Of a stretch of 54,047 nucleotides of DNA, positions 32,583 through 42,488 are shown one piece after another. Each line of letters opens with the position of its first letter. Position 1 is the stretch's first letter. A program made the position numbers and the translations under genes. The DNA is from Synergistaceae bacterium UBA1037 (GTDB lineage Bacteria; Synergistota; Synergistia; Synergistales; Synergistaceae), in assembly GCA_002316795.1 (NCBI GenBank), contig DCEE01000007.1, positions 38,774 to 92,820 on the forward strand, written 5' to 3'. Below the pieces are notes generated by a model. The model made no database searches, had not been told where the DNA came from, and saw only the letters and a list, made by a program, of their open reading frames with translations.

Positions 32583-33974
32583 TTATTTCTCCTCAAGCAT
32601 CGCCCTTGCCGCCCAGAGGCCCGATGCCGATGCCTGTATTACCCCTCTTGTGACTCCGGCTCCGTCGCCGGCTGCGTAAAGCCCCTTTATCGAAGTTCTG
32701 AGTCCGCTGTCGAGAGCTACTTTAAGGCTGTAAAACTTGACCTCTACACCGTAGAGTAAAGTGTGTCCGCTGTTTACTCCCGGAATTATGTTGTCCAGGG
32801 CGGCAAGCATTTCCATTATGCCTACCAGGTGCCTGTAGGGAAGGACGCAGGCAAGGTCGCCGGGCTCCGCGCTCGTAAGGGTCGGCCTTACAAGTCCCCT
32901 GGCTATCCTATCCGGTGTCGAGCGTCTGCCTTTACGGAGGTCGCCAAGCCTCTGGACGATTATCCCCCCGCCAAGCATATTTGCCAGACGTGCGATGTGG
33001 CTTCCGTAACCTATAGGATCCCTGAAAGGTTTTGTGAATTTCGTCGAGACCAGTACAGCAAAGTTAGTGTTCTCGGTCTTGCATTCATTCCCCTGGTTCG
33101 AGTGGCCGTTGACTGTGAGGATCTCATGGTGGCTCTGGTATTCCGAAGTGACTTCGCCATGGGGGCACATGCAGAATGTGCGCACTTTGTCGTCAAAGGT
33201 AGGAGTGTCGAGGAGTGCCTTGACCTCGTAGAACTGGTCCGTTATGTCCTCGGCCCAGGCAGAGGGGATCTCGACTCTGACGCCGATGTCTACAGGCAGC
33301 GACTCGATCTCCAGACCAAGTTCCTTAACGGTCTTTTCCATCCATGCAGCTCCCTCGCGTCCGGGTGCAAGAAGGACCCTGTCGGCGTATACCTCTTCTC
33401 CGCCGGCAAGCAGGACGCCTGAAACGGATCCGTCGGGATCCAGGATGACTTTTTCGACCATTGTATTGGTTCTTACCTCGCAGCTGCCCTTTATGGTCTC
33501 ATATATCGCTCCCAGTATTTGCTTGGACTTGTCTGTTCCCATGTGGCGTATCGTTGCGGGGATAATGTCCAGGCCTGACTGAAGCGCTTTGGTGATCACC
33601 CTCTTCGCAAGGTCGCCGCTCGGTTTGAATAGGGTGCTGCTCGCACCGTGGTCAAGGTAGACCCTGTCCGCTTCATCGATAAGTGAAAGCAGTTTCTGGC
33701 GTCCGCAATACTCCTCCAGGTTGCCGCCGAATTCCGGTGTCAGCGTGAGCTTGCCGTCACTGAAGGCCCCTGCGCCGCCCCATCCGCATACAACATTGCA
33801 TGGATTGCAGTGAACGCATTCCGGTGCGCCCTTTTTCATAGGGCAGATACGGGCATCTATAGATCTTCCCTTATCTATCAGAAGGACCTTCTGTTCGTTT
33901 TTTATAAGTTCCAGTGTCGCGAACAAACCGGCAGGGCCTGTTCCGACAACTATCACATCATATTTGTTTACCAT
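32583..33974 (-). CDS. FAD-dependent dehydrogenase (COG2509 type)
   Basis: A 463-aa flavoprotein with an N-terminal dinucleotide-binding motif (DVIVVGTGPAGLFATLEL), a Cys-rich segment CVHCNPCNVVCGWGGAGAFSDGK, and a C-terminal FAD motif GLYAAGDGAGVTRGV. This is the uncharacterised FAD-dependent dehydrogenase group often found in anaerobes. The clustered cysteines could bind a metal or an Fe-S centre. No substrate can be named. The start has GGGGGAATG upstream. It is divergent from pepA and stands alone on its strand. Confidence 0.88.
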   Translation of the reverse strand: MVNKYDVIVVGTGPAGLFATLELIKNEQKVLLIDKGRSIDARICPMKKGAPECVHCNPCNVVCGWGGAGAFSDGKLTLTPEFGGNLEEYCGRQKLLSLIDEADRVYLDHGASSTLFKPSGDLAKRVITKALQSGLDIIPATIRHMGTDKSKQILGAIYETIKGSCEVRTNTMVEKVILDPDGSVSGVLLAGGEEVYADRVLLAPGREGAAWMEKTVKELGLEIESLPVDIGVRVEIPSAWAEDITDQFYEVKALLDTPTFDDKVRTFCMCPHGEVTSEYQSHHEILTVNGHSNQGNECKTENTNFAVLVSTKFTKPFRDPIGYGSHIARLANMLGGGIIVQRLGDLRKGRRSTPDRIARGLVRPTLTSAEPGDLACVLPYRHLVGIMEMLAALDNIIPGVNSGHTLLYGVEVKFYSLKVALDSGLRTSIKGLYAAGDGAGVTRGVIQASASGLWAARAMLEEK

Positions 33975-34050
33975 TATTCATTCCCCCGTGTAAAGCAGAA
34001 GATCGACCCTGATTAGTATAGCAGAAAAGGCAAGTTAAGCAGAAAGTACA

Positions 34051-34079
34051 TCAACATTAAGATTAAATAGTGATATTAT
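34051..34079 (+). promoter_or_regulatory. Candidate promoter of the pepA operon
   Basis: TCAACA (34051-34056) and TATTAT (34074-34079) are separated by 17 bases, about 48 bases before the GTG start of pepA. Confidence 0.4.
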
Positions 34080-34126
34080 TATGATGTTCAGAATACAAAC
34101 AAGTTACTTTTTTTGGAGGGAATATA

Positions 34127-35590
34127 GTGAACATTGTTAAATGTGAAAAGGGCTTCGATCATGCCGGTGTCGAGCTGATTGGGATACTCGCTGAAGAGGC
34201 CTCGCCTGAGTCTGTCTTTCTTGCCCCCCTTGAAGGGGAGATGCTCGAACTATGCCGCAGCGCCGTAATAAACGAAAAGTTCAAAGGGAAGGCCGGCACG
34301 ATGATAAAGATCCCCGTTTTGCACGGGTCGGTCAAATATGTCGTTGTACACGGATTGGGAAATGAAAAAGAGACCTTCCAGGAAAATATAAGGGAGGGAA
34401 GTTTTTCGGTATTGAGGACTGCTGCTGCCAAAAGGTGTTCGAACGTACTTCTGGTCATGCCCCGGGCGGAAGAGAGGATATCTTCCAGGTCTGCCGCAGA
34501 GGGATCCGTTCTGGGATGCTACGTTTTTGATAAATACCTTTCTCAGGAAGAGGACGAAAAACTTATATCCCCCGACTGTCTCTACGTTGCCGGGGCCGAC
34601 CAGGAGGGGCTTTCCGAAGGCAGGATCCTGGCAGAGGCACAGTGCTACACAAGAGATATTGCCAACGAACCCGGAAATGTCATAACGCCTGTCGCACTTG
34701 CGGAAAAAGCCGTCTCCCTTGCGGAAGAGCTTGGCCTAAGATGTGAAATATGGGATGAGGCGAAGATCCTTAAAGAGAAAATGGGAGCTTTCCACGCAGT
34801 TGCGAAAGGCTCCGCCAATCCGCCCAGGTTCATAACCCTTACATGGTCTCCGGAAGGAGAGTGCAGGGGACATGTCGTACTTGTGGGAAAGGGGCTTACC
34901 TTTGACAGCGGCGGTCTCGATATCAAGCCTGCTGACTACATGACGACCATGAAGGGCGACAAAAGCGGGGCTTGCGCCGTCCTCGGAGCTGTCAGGGCCG
35001 CCGCCGGCTTAAAGCTTCCATGGAAAGTCACGGCAATAATAGCTGCGGCAGAAAATATGCCGGGAGGAAGCGCGTACAGGCCTGACGACATACTGCGCGC
35101 CCGGAACGGAAAGACGATCGAAGTCAACAACACAGATGCCGAAGGCAGGCTTACCCTCGCCGATGCACTCGCTTTCGCATCGGAACTGAAGCCCGACAAG
35201 ATAGTTGACATTGCTACTCTTACCGGCGCCTGCGCCGTAGCGCTGGGGACCAACACGGGAGGCCTCTTCACAAATAACGATGCCTTCGGGGAAGAGGTGC
35301 TGGCTGCCGCAAAAATGGCAGGCGAACGTTTCTGGAAACTGCCTATGGACGACCCGACCCTCAGAAAAGCAATAAAGTCACCTGTCGCCGACCTTGTTAA
35401 TTCGGGAGGAAGGTACGGAGGGGCGATAACAGCGGCGATGTTCCTCGAGGCATTTGTAGGCAAGGATATCCCTTGGGTCCATCTGGATATCGCTGCAGCC
35501 GATTTTATTAAGGAACAGAGAAGCTACTATGTCAAAGGCGCATCGGGTTTCGGGACAAGGACCCTGACAACGCTCATCATGACGATGTAA
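34127..35590 (+). CDS. pepA: Leucyl aminopeptidase, M17 family (PepA)
   Basis: A 487-aa cytosolic aminopeptidase that removes N-terminal residues from peptides using two metal ions. The C-terminal catalytic domain has GKGLTFDSGGLDIKP, MKGDKSGACAV and the M17 signature NTDAEGRLTLADAL (NTDAEGR at 335-341). The N-terminal domain is the usual macro-like one. It starts with GTG, preceded by TTTGGAGGG. It opens a four-gene run with an amidohydrolase, cysteine desulfidase and recD2, and suits peptide and amino-acid fermentation. Confidence 0.95.
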   Translation: MNIVKCEKGFDHAGVELIGILAEEASPESVFLAPLEGEMLELCRSAVINEKFKGKAGTMIKIPVLHGSVKYVVVHGLGNEKETFQENIREGSFSVLRTAAAKRCSNVLLVMPRAEERISSRSAAEGSVLGCYVFDKYLSQEEDEKLISPDCLYVAGADQEGLSEGRILAEAQCYTRDIANEPGNVITPVALAEKAVSLAEELGLRCEIWDEAKILKEKMGAFHAVAKGSANPPRFITLTWSPEGECRGHVVLVGKGLTFDSGGLDIKPADYMTTMKGDKSGACAVLGAVRAAAGLKLPWKVTAIIAAAENMPGGSAYRPDDILRARNGKTIEVNNTDAEGRLTLADALAFASELKPDKIVDIATLTGACAVALGTNTGGLFTNNDAFGEEVLAAAKMAGERFWKLPMDDPTLRKAIKSPVADLVNSGGRYGGAITAAMFLEAFVGKDIPWVHLDIAAADFIKEQRSYYVKGASGFGTRTLTTLIMTM

Positions 35591-35604
35591 AGGTGGTACG
35601 ACCG

Positions 35605-37242
35605 ATGGGGGATGTACAGAGAAATGATTCCATAGCACTTATCAACGGCGTTGTCTACCCGATGACATCCCCGGGCAGGGCAAAGGCGCTGTACGCAAAA
35701 AACGGCATCATACAGGCTATCGGAAGCGATAAAGAAATACTCTCGCTGTGCGACAGCAGGACTACTGTCCTGGATATAAAGGGAAAGTATCTGATGCCGG
35801 GCATGACGGATACCCACAACCATCTACTGGCTACCGGCAGGAGCCTTGAGACCCTTAACCTCTCGGGAACGTCCTCTGTCGAAGAGATCATAGCGAAAAG
35901 CCTTGACTTCCTTTCGGGATCACCGATAAGCAAGGGACAGTGGTTTTTCGCGCGCGGGTGGGATCAGAACCATCTTGAGGAAAAGAGGTTTCCCAACAGG
36001 CACGATCTGGACAGGATAGCTGCAGATATCCCGCTTTTCTTTGAGAGGTCGTGCGGACATATTGCATCGCTGAACTCCAAAGCACTTGAGATACTGAGGA
36101 TAGGAAAGGGATTCAAGATATCGGGCGGTGTAGTCAATTCGGATGAAAACGGCGAGCCGACGGGAGTAGTCAGTGAAGCGGCGGTGAACTGGGTCAGGAT
36201 GAACATTCCGGAGTCGTCCGACGAGACGCTTGCCAGATGGTATAAGAGAGCCGCCGAAGAGATGGTCAAGCTTGGCATTACCTCGGTCCAGACCGATGAT
36301 CTTGGTATAGTCGGAAGCACAGACAGGATCTTCAGGCTTTACGAACAGATGGAGCTGGACGACAAGATGCCTCTCCGAATTGCGGAACAGTGGCATCTGA
36401 GAGATGAAACCGAACTCTCGACCTTTATCGAATGCGGTTATCACCAAAGGAACGGGATCAGCTATTTCTCTTCCGGCCCCCTCAAGATCCATGTTGACGG
36501 CACACTGGGTGCCAAGACTGCCGCTCTAAGAGAGGAATATTCGGACGAACCCGGCAACAGAGGCATATACGCGAGGTCGCAGGGTGAACTTGACCGTCTC
36601 ACCGTGATAGCCCAGGAAGCAGGGATGCAGGTGGCATACTACGCGATCGGAGACGGCGCGATAGAAAGGTGCCTCAATTCCGTTGAATCTGCCAAAGGAC
36701 CTGCGTCAGATAATGCGGGACCGGTATCGCACAGAATAGTCCACTGCCAGGTCGGAGCCAACGACATATACAGGAGGATGGCAGACCTGGGTGTTATGGC
36801 GGACATCCAGCCGGCGTTTGTGACATCAGACTGGCCGATAGTAATGTCAAGGCTCGGAGCGGAGAGAGCCAGATGGAGCTATGCATGGAAGACTCTCCTG
36901 CAGTTCGGTATAACAGTGGGAGCGGGATCAGATTCACCTACAGAGCCTCTTGACCCGCTTCTCGGCATAAGAGCCGCAATATTGAGAAAAGACCTTTCAA
37001 ACCAACCGGAACACGGATGGCTTCCTTCAGAAAAGCTTGACAGAGTCGAGGCCTTTTCCATGTACACAAAGGGAGGAGCGCTGGTATGCGGGGAAGAAGA
37101 CTTCCGCGGAACACTCGAGGTTGGTAAGGCTGCGGATGTTATCGCCTATATGGAGAACCCGTTCAAGATAGACGACGATGAGATCCAAGATCTTGAAATA
37201 GGATTAACGGTAGTGGACGGGAGGATACGCTATATTCGTTAG
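35605..37242 (+). CDS. Amidohydrolase, YtcJ/AepA-like
   Basis: A 545-aa metal-dependent hydrolase of the amidohydrolase superfamily. The metal-binding motif is GMTDTHNHLL near residue 65, the middle holds ISYFSSGPLKIHVDGTLGAKT, and the late SDSPTEPLDPLLGI supplies the final Asp. The group hydrolyses N-acyl or amide bonds; substrates are mostly unknown. ATG 35605 has AAAGGTGG 9 bases before it, better than GTG 35593. It lies 14 bases after pepA and so probably acts on peptide-derived amides. Confidence 0.88.
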   Translation: MGDVQRNDSIALINGVVYPMTSPGRAKALYAKNGIIQAIGSDKEILSLCDSRTTVLDIKGKYLMPGMTDTHNHLLATGRSLETLNLSGTSSVEEIIAKSLDFLSGSPISKGQWFFARGWDQNHLEEKRFPNRHDLDRIAADIPLFFERSCGHIASLNSKALEILRIGKGFKISGGVVNSDENGEPTGVVSEAAVNWVRMNIPESSDETLARWYKRAAEEMVKLGITSVQTDDLGIVGSTDRIFRLYEQMELDDKMPLRIAEQWHLRDETELSTFIECGYHQRNGISYFSSGPLKIHVDGTLGAKTAALREEYSDEPGNRGIYARSQGELDRLTVIAQEAGMQVAYYAIGDGAIERCLNSVESAKGPASDNAGPVSHRIVHCQVGANDIYRRMADLGVMADIQPAFVTSDWPIVMSRLGAERARWSYAWKTLLQFGITVGAGSDSPTEPLDPLLGIRAAILRKDLSNQPEHGWLPSEKLDRVEAFSMYTKGGALVCGEEDFRGTLEVGKAADVIAYMENPFKIDDDEIQDLEIGLTVVDGRIRYIR

Positions 37243-37255
37243 GAGGGGTCCGGAT

Positions 37256-38590
37256 ATGCTGACGCTCAAAGATTTCCTTGCGAAAGAAGTAAGACCTGCA
37301 CTGGGATGCACTGATCCGGGGGCGGTAGCACTGGCTGTGGCCAGGGCCTGCAAAGAACTCCCAGTCAGGGAGGAGGTGGCTTCCATAAGGGTAACAGTCA
37401 GCGGAAGCATCTACAAAAACGGAATGGCGGTCGGCATACCGGGAACGAGGGGTGCAAGGGGGAACGCAATGGCAGCCGCCATGGGCGCGATCTGCGGAGA
37501 CCCGGACCTCGGCCTTGAAGTGCTCAGAAACAGCACTGCGAAGGATGTTGAGAAAGCCGAAAAGTGGGTCAAGGAAGAGAGAGTGACGATCTACTGCGAT
37601 CCCGACAGAAGCGGTGTCTATGTGCTTGCCTCCATCTTTACGCCCGGACATAAATCTGTCTGTCTTGTAAGCGGGAATTACAACCATATAGAAAAAGTCA
37701 TACTTGACGGCGTTACTGTAATGGAAGACTTATCAGACCCTTCCGCATCCTTGATAGGGTTTGAAGATGACGGTTTCCCGGGGATATTCACGGAGGCTCT
37801 CAAGCTGGCAGACGAGATGGATGAAGATGACAAAAAATTCCTTCTGTCAGGCATCAAGATGAACATGGCAGTGGCCGTGGGAGGTTACAAACCCAGCGAA
37901 GTCTGTTCGACCTGCGGGGAATGTGTGCAGGGAAGCCGCTTTGGCAGAACACTGAGGGAAATATATGGCAATGCAGAGTCTGAAGATATCGCACTGAAGA
38001 TAAGGAGCGTAACCGCGGCTGCAGCTGATGCAAGGATGTCGGGGATACTCCTGCCTGTAATGAGCAGCGCCGGCAGCGGCAACCACGGGATCACAGCGAT
38101 CCTTCCGATCGCAGTTCTGGGAAAACATCTTAACAGATCTGACGATGAGATAGCGAAGGCTCTTGCCGTCAGCCATATATCAACGAGCTTTGTCAAAAGG
38201 CGTCTTGGGCGGATGTCAGTCGTCTGCGGCTGCTCGGTCGCTGCCGGAGCAGGTTCTGCCGCGGGGATGACCTGCCTGATGGGCGGTACTGAGGTCCAGA
38301 TGGCAGATGGGATGCAGCTGCTGCTTTCAAACCTTGCCGGCATGCTTTGTGACGGGGCAAAGGAGAGCTGCGCACTTAAGGTGAGCTCAGCATCGACCGA
38401 GGCATATTTTGCTGCCAGATGGGCGTTGGCCGGACAAAAACTGGGGATCCCGCAGGGAGTCTTCGGGGAGTCGCTCGAGCAGACCATCGAAAACGTTGCC
38501 CGGGTCACCCGTGAGGGAATGAAAAATGTGGACAGGGTAATAATTGAGATACTTGACCAGCGTCATCGCCCTTCAGCCGAGAACTTTTAG
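37256..38590 (+). CDS. cyuA: L-cysteine desulfidase (CyuA/UPF0597 type)
   Basis: A 444-aa protein of the UPF0597 (YhaM/CyuA) family, 4Fe-4S enzymes that break L-cysteine into pyruvate, ammonia and sulfide. The catalytic-type N-terminal Cys18 in ALGCTDPGAVALA and the later cysteines (VCSTCGECVQGS, MSVVCGCSVAAGAG, LCDGAKESCALK) fit cluster ligands. GNHGITAILPI is also typical. GGAGGGG lies before ATG 37256. The oxygen-sensitive centre agrees with an anaerobic lifestyle, and the position after pepA suggests use of peptide-derived cysteine. Confidence 0.92.
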   Translation: MLTLKDFLAKEVRPALGCTDPGAVALAVARACKELPVREEVASIRVTVSGSIYKNGMAVGIPGTRGARGNAMAAAMGAICGDPDLGLEVLRNSTAKDVEKAEKWVKEERVTIYCDPDRSGVYVLASIFTPGHKSVCLVSGNYNHIEKVILDGVTVMEDLSDPSASLIGFEDDGFPGIFTEALKLADEMDEDDKKFLLSGIKMNMAVAVGGYKPSEVCSTCGECVQGSRFGRTLREIYGNAESEDIALKIRSVTAAAADARMSGILLPVMSSAGSGNHGITAILPIAVLGKHLNRSDDEIAKALAVSHISTSFVKRRLGRMSVVCGCSVAAGAGSAAGMTCLMGGTEVQMADGMQLLLSNLAGMLCDGAKESCALKVSSASTEAYFAARWALAGQKLGIPQGVFGESLEQTIENVARVTREGMKNVDRVIIEILDQRHRPSAENF

Positions 38591-38593
38591 CAG

Positions 38594-40825
38594 ATGGTAC
38601 ACAACGGACGCCGGTATCCCTCGGATGCAGAAGAAACAAAGGAACTAACCGGTCAGATAGAAAGAGTGACATACAATGACGCGGAGAGCGGCTATGCCGT
38701 TCTCCGCATTGCTGTGAAAGGTTATCCCGATCTGGTCACCGCAGTTGGAACGATAGCTTCCCCCGCTGTTGGTGAGGTCCTGAACATGCGAGGTGTATGG
38801 ATCGAGCATCCAAAGTTTGGATCACAGTTCAAAATTATGGAATATAAGTCCTTCGCGCCCTCATCCGTCAAAGGAATGGAAAAATACCTGGGCTCGGGCC
38901 TTATTAAGGGAATAGGCCCTTCAATAGCGGAAAAGATAGTCTCTCTTTTCGGAGCGGATGCATTCGAGATACTTGATTCGCACCCTGAGAGGCTGATTGA
39001 GATAGAGGGGGTTGGTGAGAAGAAAGCCGCGGCCATACAAGAAGCCTGGCTGGAACAGAGAGAAGTGCGCGGGGTCATGCTTTTCCTTCAGAGCCACGGT
39101 ATAGGGACAGGTTATGCGCTGAGGGTCTTCAGGCATTACGGAAGCGCCTCTGTACGGGTACTGGAGGAAAATCCCTACCGGCTGGCAATAGACATATTCG
39201 GGATCGGGTTCATGACTGCTGACAAGATCGCTTCAGGCATGGGCTTCAGCAGGGAGTCCCCGCTGCGCATCAGGGCCGGAGTGCTTCATGTCATGAACGA
39301 GCTGACCAGAGAAGGACATGTATTTGTCCCTGTAGAGGAACTTACCGCATCCGCTGCGGAGATCCTTTCCGTCTCTTCCGAAGTGGTCGAAAAAGGTATA
39401 GAGGATGCAAGGCTGAACCAGGAACTTATCATCGAATGGTATACTGACGCAGATAAAAAGGACGACTGCGCAGTCTATCTGCCCGCCTTTCATTATGCCG
39501 AAGTTCATTCTGCGAAGAATCTTTGTTCGATCCTGTCGTCACCCTTCAACGGGCAGTACGCCGATCCCGAGGTGGTCATACCATGGGTCCAGAGGGAATT
39601 GGGGATCAGCTTTGCCGGCCGGCAGACTGAAGCCCTGAAAACGGCTCTCAGTTCACAGGTCATGGTCATAACCGGCGGCCCGGGCACAGGGAAAACGACT
39701 CTGATCAAAGCTATTATGAAGATCAGGTCTGCCAGGGGTTTTAAAATCATGCTTGCCGCCCCGACGGGAAGGGCTGCCAAAAGAATGACCGAGGCTACTG
39801 GCCATGAGGCGAAGACTATCCACAGGATGCTTGAATACACAGGCAGCACGATGTCCGGCGGAGACTTCATGAGGAATGAGACGAATCCGCTGGACTGCGA
39901 CCTTCTTGTAGTGGACGAAGCCTCGATGATCGACCAGGTCCTCTTTCACCATCTTCTTAAAGCTGTTCCCAAAGGATCATCCGTCATTTTTGTCGGGGAC
40001 GTTGATCAGCTGCCATCAGTAGGCCCGGGCAATGTCCTGAAGGACATAATTGATTCGGGAGTCTGCCCTGTCGTCCATTTAAATGAGATCTACAGACAAA
40101 GCCGGGAGAGCATGATAATCGTCAACGCTCACAGGATCAACAGCGGTGAAATGCCCTTCCTTGATGAGAGGGGAGAGGTTTCCTCCCTGAGCGATTTCTA
40201 TTTTATTGAGGAAAGCGACCCGGATAAGGCGCTGGAGATAATAAAAAGGCTGGTTACCCTGAGGATGCCACAGAAATTCGGGCTCGATCCCGTGAGGGAC
40301 ATACAGGTCCTCACCCCTATGCACAGGGGATCCGTGGGGACTGCAAGGCTGAATTTGGAGCTGAGAGAGGCCCTGAATACCTGTCAGGGGTCAAAAGTTT
40401 TGAGGATGGGCAGGACTCTCCAGGAAGGCGATAAGGTAATGCAGATACGCAACAACTACGAGAAGGACGTATATAACGGCGACATCGGCACGGTCGTCAG
40501 GATAGACGGGGAAGAGAGCAGGGTCATTGTCGAAATGGACAGCGGCCGTGTATCATACGATTTTTCGGAGCTGGACGAACTGACCCATGCATATGCCGTA
40601 TCCATCCATAAATCACAGGGCTCGGAATACCCGGCCGTCGTGATCCCTATAATGACCCAGCACTACATGATGCTCCAGAGGAACCTGCTTTACACGGGCA
40701 TCACAAGAGGCAAGAAGCTGGTCGTTGTCATTGGCACGAGAAAAGCTGTCGCGATAGCCGTAAAAAACGACAAGACGCGTAAAAGATATACCCGGCTTGC
40801 AGAGAGGCTGAAAAGCTGCTTTTAA
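38594..40825 (+). CDS. recD2: RecD2-type ATP-dependent DNA helicase
   Basis: A 743-aa superfamily 1B helicase. The N-terminal OB-like and helix-hairpin-helix region (GSGLIKGIGPSIAEKIV, IEGVGEKKAAAI) precedes the motor, with Walker A GGPGTGKTT at 361-369, DLLVVDEASMID as motif II, VGDVDQLPSVGPG and the late AVSIHKSQGSEYPAVV. These are standard for RecD2/TraA helicases, which act in DNA repair without RecBC. It starts 3 bases after the cyuA stop and so is co-transcribed, although its role is unrelated. A perfect hairpin follows it. Confidence 0.94.
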   Translation: MVHNGRRYPSDAEETKELTGQIERVTYNDAESGYAVLRIAVKGYPDLVTAVGTIASPAVGEVLNMRGVWIEHPKFGSQFKIMEYKSFAPSSVKGMEKYLGSGLIKGIGPSIAEKIVSLFGADAFEILDSHPERLIEIEGVGEKKAAAIQEAWLEQREVRGVMLFLQSHGIGTGYALRVFRHYGSASVRVLEENPYRLAIDIFGIGFMTADKIASGMGFSRESPLRIRAGVLHVMNELTREGHVFVPVEELTASAAEILSVSSEVVEKGIEDARLNQELIIEWYTDADKKDDCAVYLPAFHYAEVHSAKNLCSILSSPFNGQYADPEVVIPWVQRELGISFAGRQTEALKTALSSQVMVITGGPGTGKTTLIKAIMKIRSARGFKIMLAAPTGRAAKRMTEATGHEAKTIHRMLEYTGSTMSGGDFMRNETNPLDCDLLVVDEASMIDQVLFHHLLKAVPKGSSVIFVGDVDQLPSVGPGNVLKDIIDSGVCPVVHLNEIYRQSRESMIIVNAHRINSGEMPFLDERGEVSSLSDFYFIEESDPDKALEIIKRLVTLRMPQKFGLDPVRDIQVLTPMHRGSVGTARLNLELREALNTCQGSKVLRMGRTLQEGDKVMQIRNNYEKDVYNGDIGTVVRIDGEESRVIVEMDSGRVSYDFSELDELTHAYAVSIHKSQGSEYPAVVIPIMTQHYMMLQRNLLYTGITRGKKLVVVIGTRKAVAIAVKNDKTRKRYTRLAERLKSCF

Positions 40826-40874
40826 GGGATGAGGTGCGTTCTCGGAGATGGGGTTGTGGAAACAGGACGAAAAG

Positions 40875-40913
40875 AAGATAACGGGCCGGCGGTGTCTGCC
40901 GGCCCGTTATCTT
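40875..40913. terminator. Bidirectional terminator hairpin
   Basis: A 16-bp perfect GC-rich stem (40875-40890 with 40898-40913) and 7-base loop lies between the convergent recD2 and ABC permease genes. The T tract is weak on the plus strand. Confidence 0.8.
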
Positions 40914-40930
40914 GCTGTAACATCGTCTGT

Positions 40931-42487
40931 TTATATATAGCGTGTTGATGAACGGTAAATATTTTCCCTATGGCCGTATTTTCCGTCCTTTTCCACCGCG
41001 GCCAGCCTTCTTTCCGTATAGCGGGCGAAGCGCACGAACGGAAGTCCCAGCAGGAGATAGATGACGGCTACGATTATGCCTGGGCCGAAGTAGTCATAAT
41101 AAGTGGCCGATATCTGTCCGTATGCCTTTGTCAGGTCGACCATCGTTATGATCGATACCAAAGAGGAGTCCTTGAGCAAAGAGATAAAATCGTTCGTGAT
41201 GGGTGGTATGACCACCCTTACCGCCTGCGGAAGGATGACCTCTCTCATGGCCTGCCATCTCGTCATACCCAGGGCAAGGGCCGATTCCCACTGTGTCCTT
41301 GGTATGGCAAAAAGCCCGGAACGGTAGATCTCGGCTTCATACGCAGCGTAGTTCAGTCCCAGTCCGATCGCTCCGGCCCAGAAGGGCGAGAACTTTACCC
41401 CGATGCTCGGAAGCCCGTAGAAGATGAAGAACAGCTGGATCAGAACGGGAGTCCCTCTGACCACTTCAATGTAGAGAGTGGCCACAGAGGCTATCCATTT
41501 GGGAGCAAAGACCCTTGTAATCGCCAGAGTAAGTCCAAGAGTGATCGCAAGTATCATTGCAGTGATGGAGACCTGCATCGTTACGATCGCGGCACGTCCA
41601 AAAGCGGGCAGCGCATCACTGTATCTTTCCAGGCGCTTGGCAAAAGTCAGCTGCGGCCTGTGTGCCTCAGCCCATTCGTTGTACCTTGAAGCCTCGATCT
41701 TAGACGGGCTGTAATCGTTGAACTCTGCTGCCATTTTGGGCGTCCATAAGTTCCATCTGTCGTATATCTCGCGGAGCTTGCCTGAATCGCGCAGCGCGAC
41801 AAGGGCCTTGTTTACTTCTGTCAGGAGTTCCTTGTCTTCCATACGAACGGCTATGGCATACTCAAGTTCTCCGACCTCGGGTCCTACAAACTTTATCTCC
41901 GGGTTGAAACCTGCTGAATAGAGAGCTATGGGATGATCGAAAAATGCGGCGTCCAGCCTGCCGTTGGCGAGATCTTCGTAAGTGTTCGCCTCGACGTTGT
42001 ATGTCCTTATGTCGATTTCGCCGACCTCTTCAAGCAGTTCCTGAGCGAAGCTTTCCTTGAGAGTCCCGACCTTCTTGCCCCTGCAGTCCTCAAGGGTCTT
42101 TATTGAGTTGTCTTCCTTGCGAACTGCAAGCTGAAGGAAAGTTTTGTAATAGGGGATCGAGAAGTTGACTACCTCTTTGTGCTCAGGCGTCACTTCAAGT
42201 CCGTTTATCGATATGTCGTAAAGCTTCCTGTTAAGTCCGGGGATCAGATTTTCCCAGGCGTTGTTCACATAGACCGGTTTTCTTCCCATCTGCTCAGCAA
42301 GGGCTTCAACGATGTCCACCTCAAAACCGATCAGTTCATCCGTGTTTTTGGGGTTTGGGAACATGTAGGGAAAGCCGCCCTCGGAATCCCCGCCCCATGT
42401 CAGTTCCTTCTTGTCCTCTGCCAATACAGGGGACGATGAAGAGAGCATGAGCATAAAGAGCACAAGCAGCAGTATCAGTTTTTTCAT
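40931..42487 (-). CDS. Polar amino-acid ABC transporter, fused substrate-binding protein and permease
   Basis: A 518-aa protein combining two usual subunits. A signal sequence (about residues 1-23) is followed by a periplasmic solute-binding domain of the GlnH type (about 28-255: LIGFEVDIVEALAEQMG, DISINGLEVTPEHK, VGTLKESFAQELL), then a permease domain with some five helices and the EAA loop ESALALGMTRWQAMREVILPQ. Such fusions serve glutamine, glutamate or other polar amino acids. The ATPase gene lies immediately upstream in the same operon with a 1-base gap. The ligand is not predictable. Confidence 0.92.
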   Translation of the reverse strand: MKKLILLLVLFMLMLSSSSPVLAEDKKELTWGGDSEGGFPYMFPNPKNTDELIGFEVDIVEALAEQMGRKPVYVNNAWENLIPGLNRKLYDISINGLEVTPEHKEVVNFSIPYYKTFLQLAVRKEDNSIKTLEDCRGKKVGTLKESFAQELLEEVGEIDIRTYNVEANTYEDLANGRLDAAFFDHPIALYSAGFNPEIKFVGPEVGELEYAIAVRMEDKELLTEVNKALVALRDSGKLREIYDRWNLWTPKMAAEFNDYSPSKIEASRYNEWAEAHRPQLTFAKRLERYSDALPAFGRAAIVTMQVSITAMILAITLGLTLAITRVFAPKWIASVATLYIEVVRGTPVLIQLFFIFYGLPSIGVKFSPFWAGAIGLGLNYAAYEAEIYRSGLFAIPRTQWESALALGMTRWQAMREVILPQAVRVVIPPITNDFISLLKDSSLVSIITMVDLTKAYGQISATYYDYFGPGIIVAVIYLLLGLPFVRFARYTERRLAAVEKDGKYGHRENIYRSSTRYI

Positions 42488-42488
42488 C

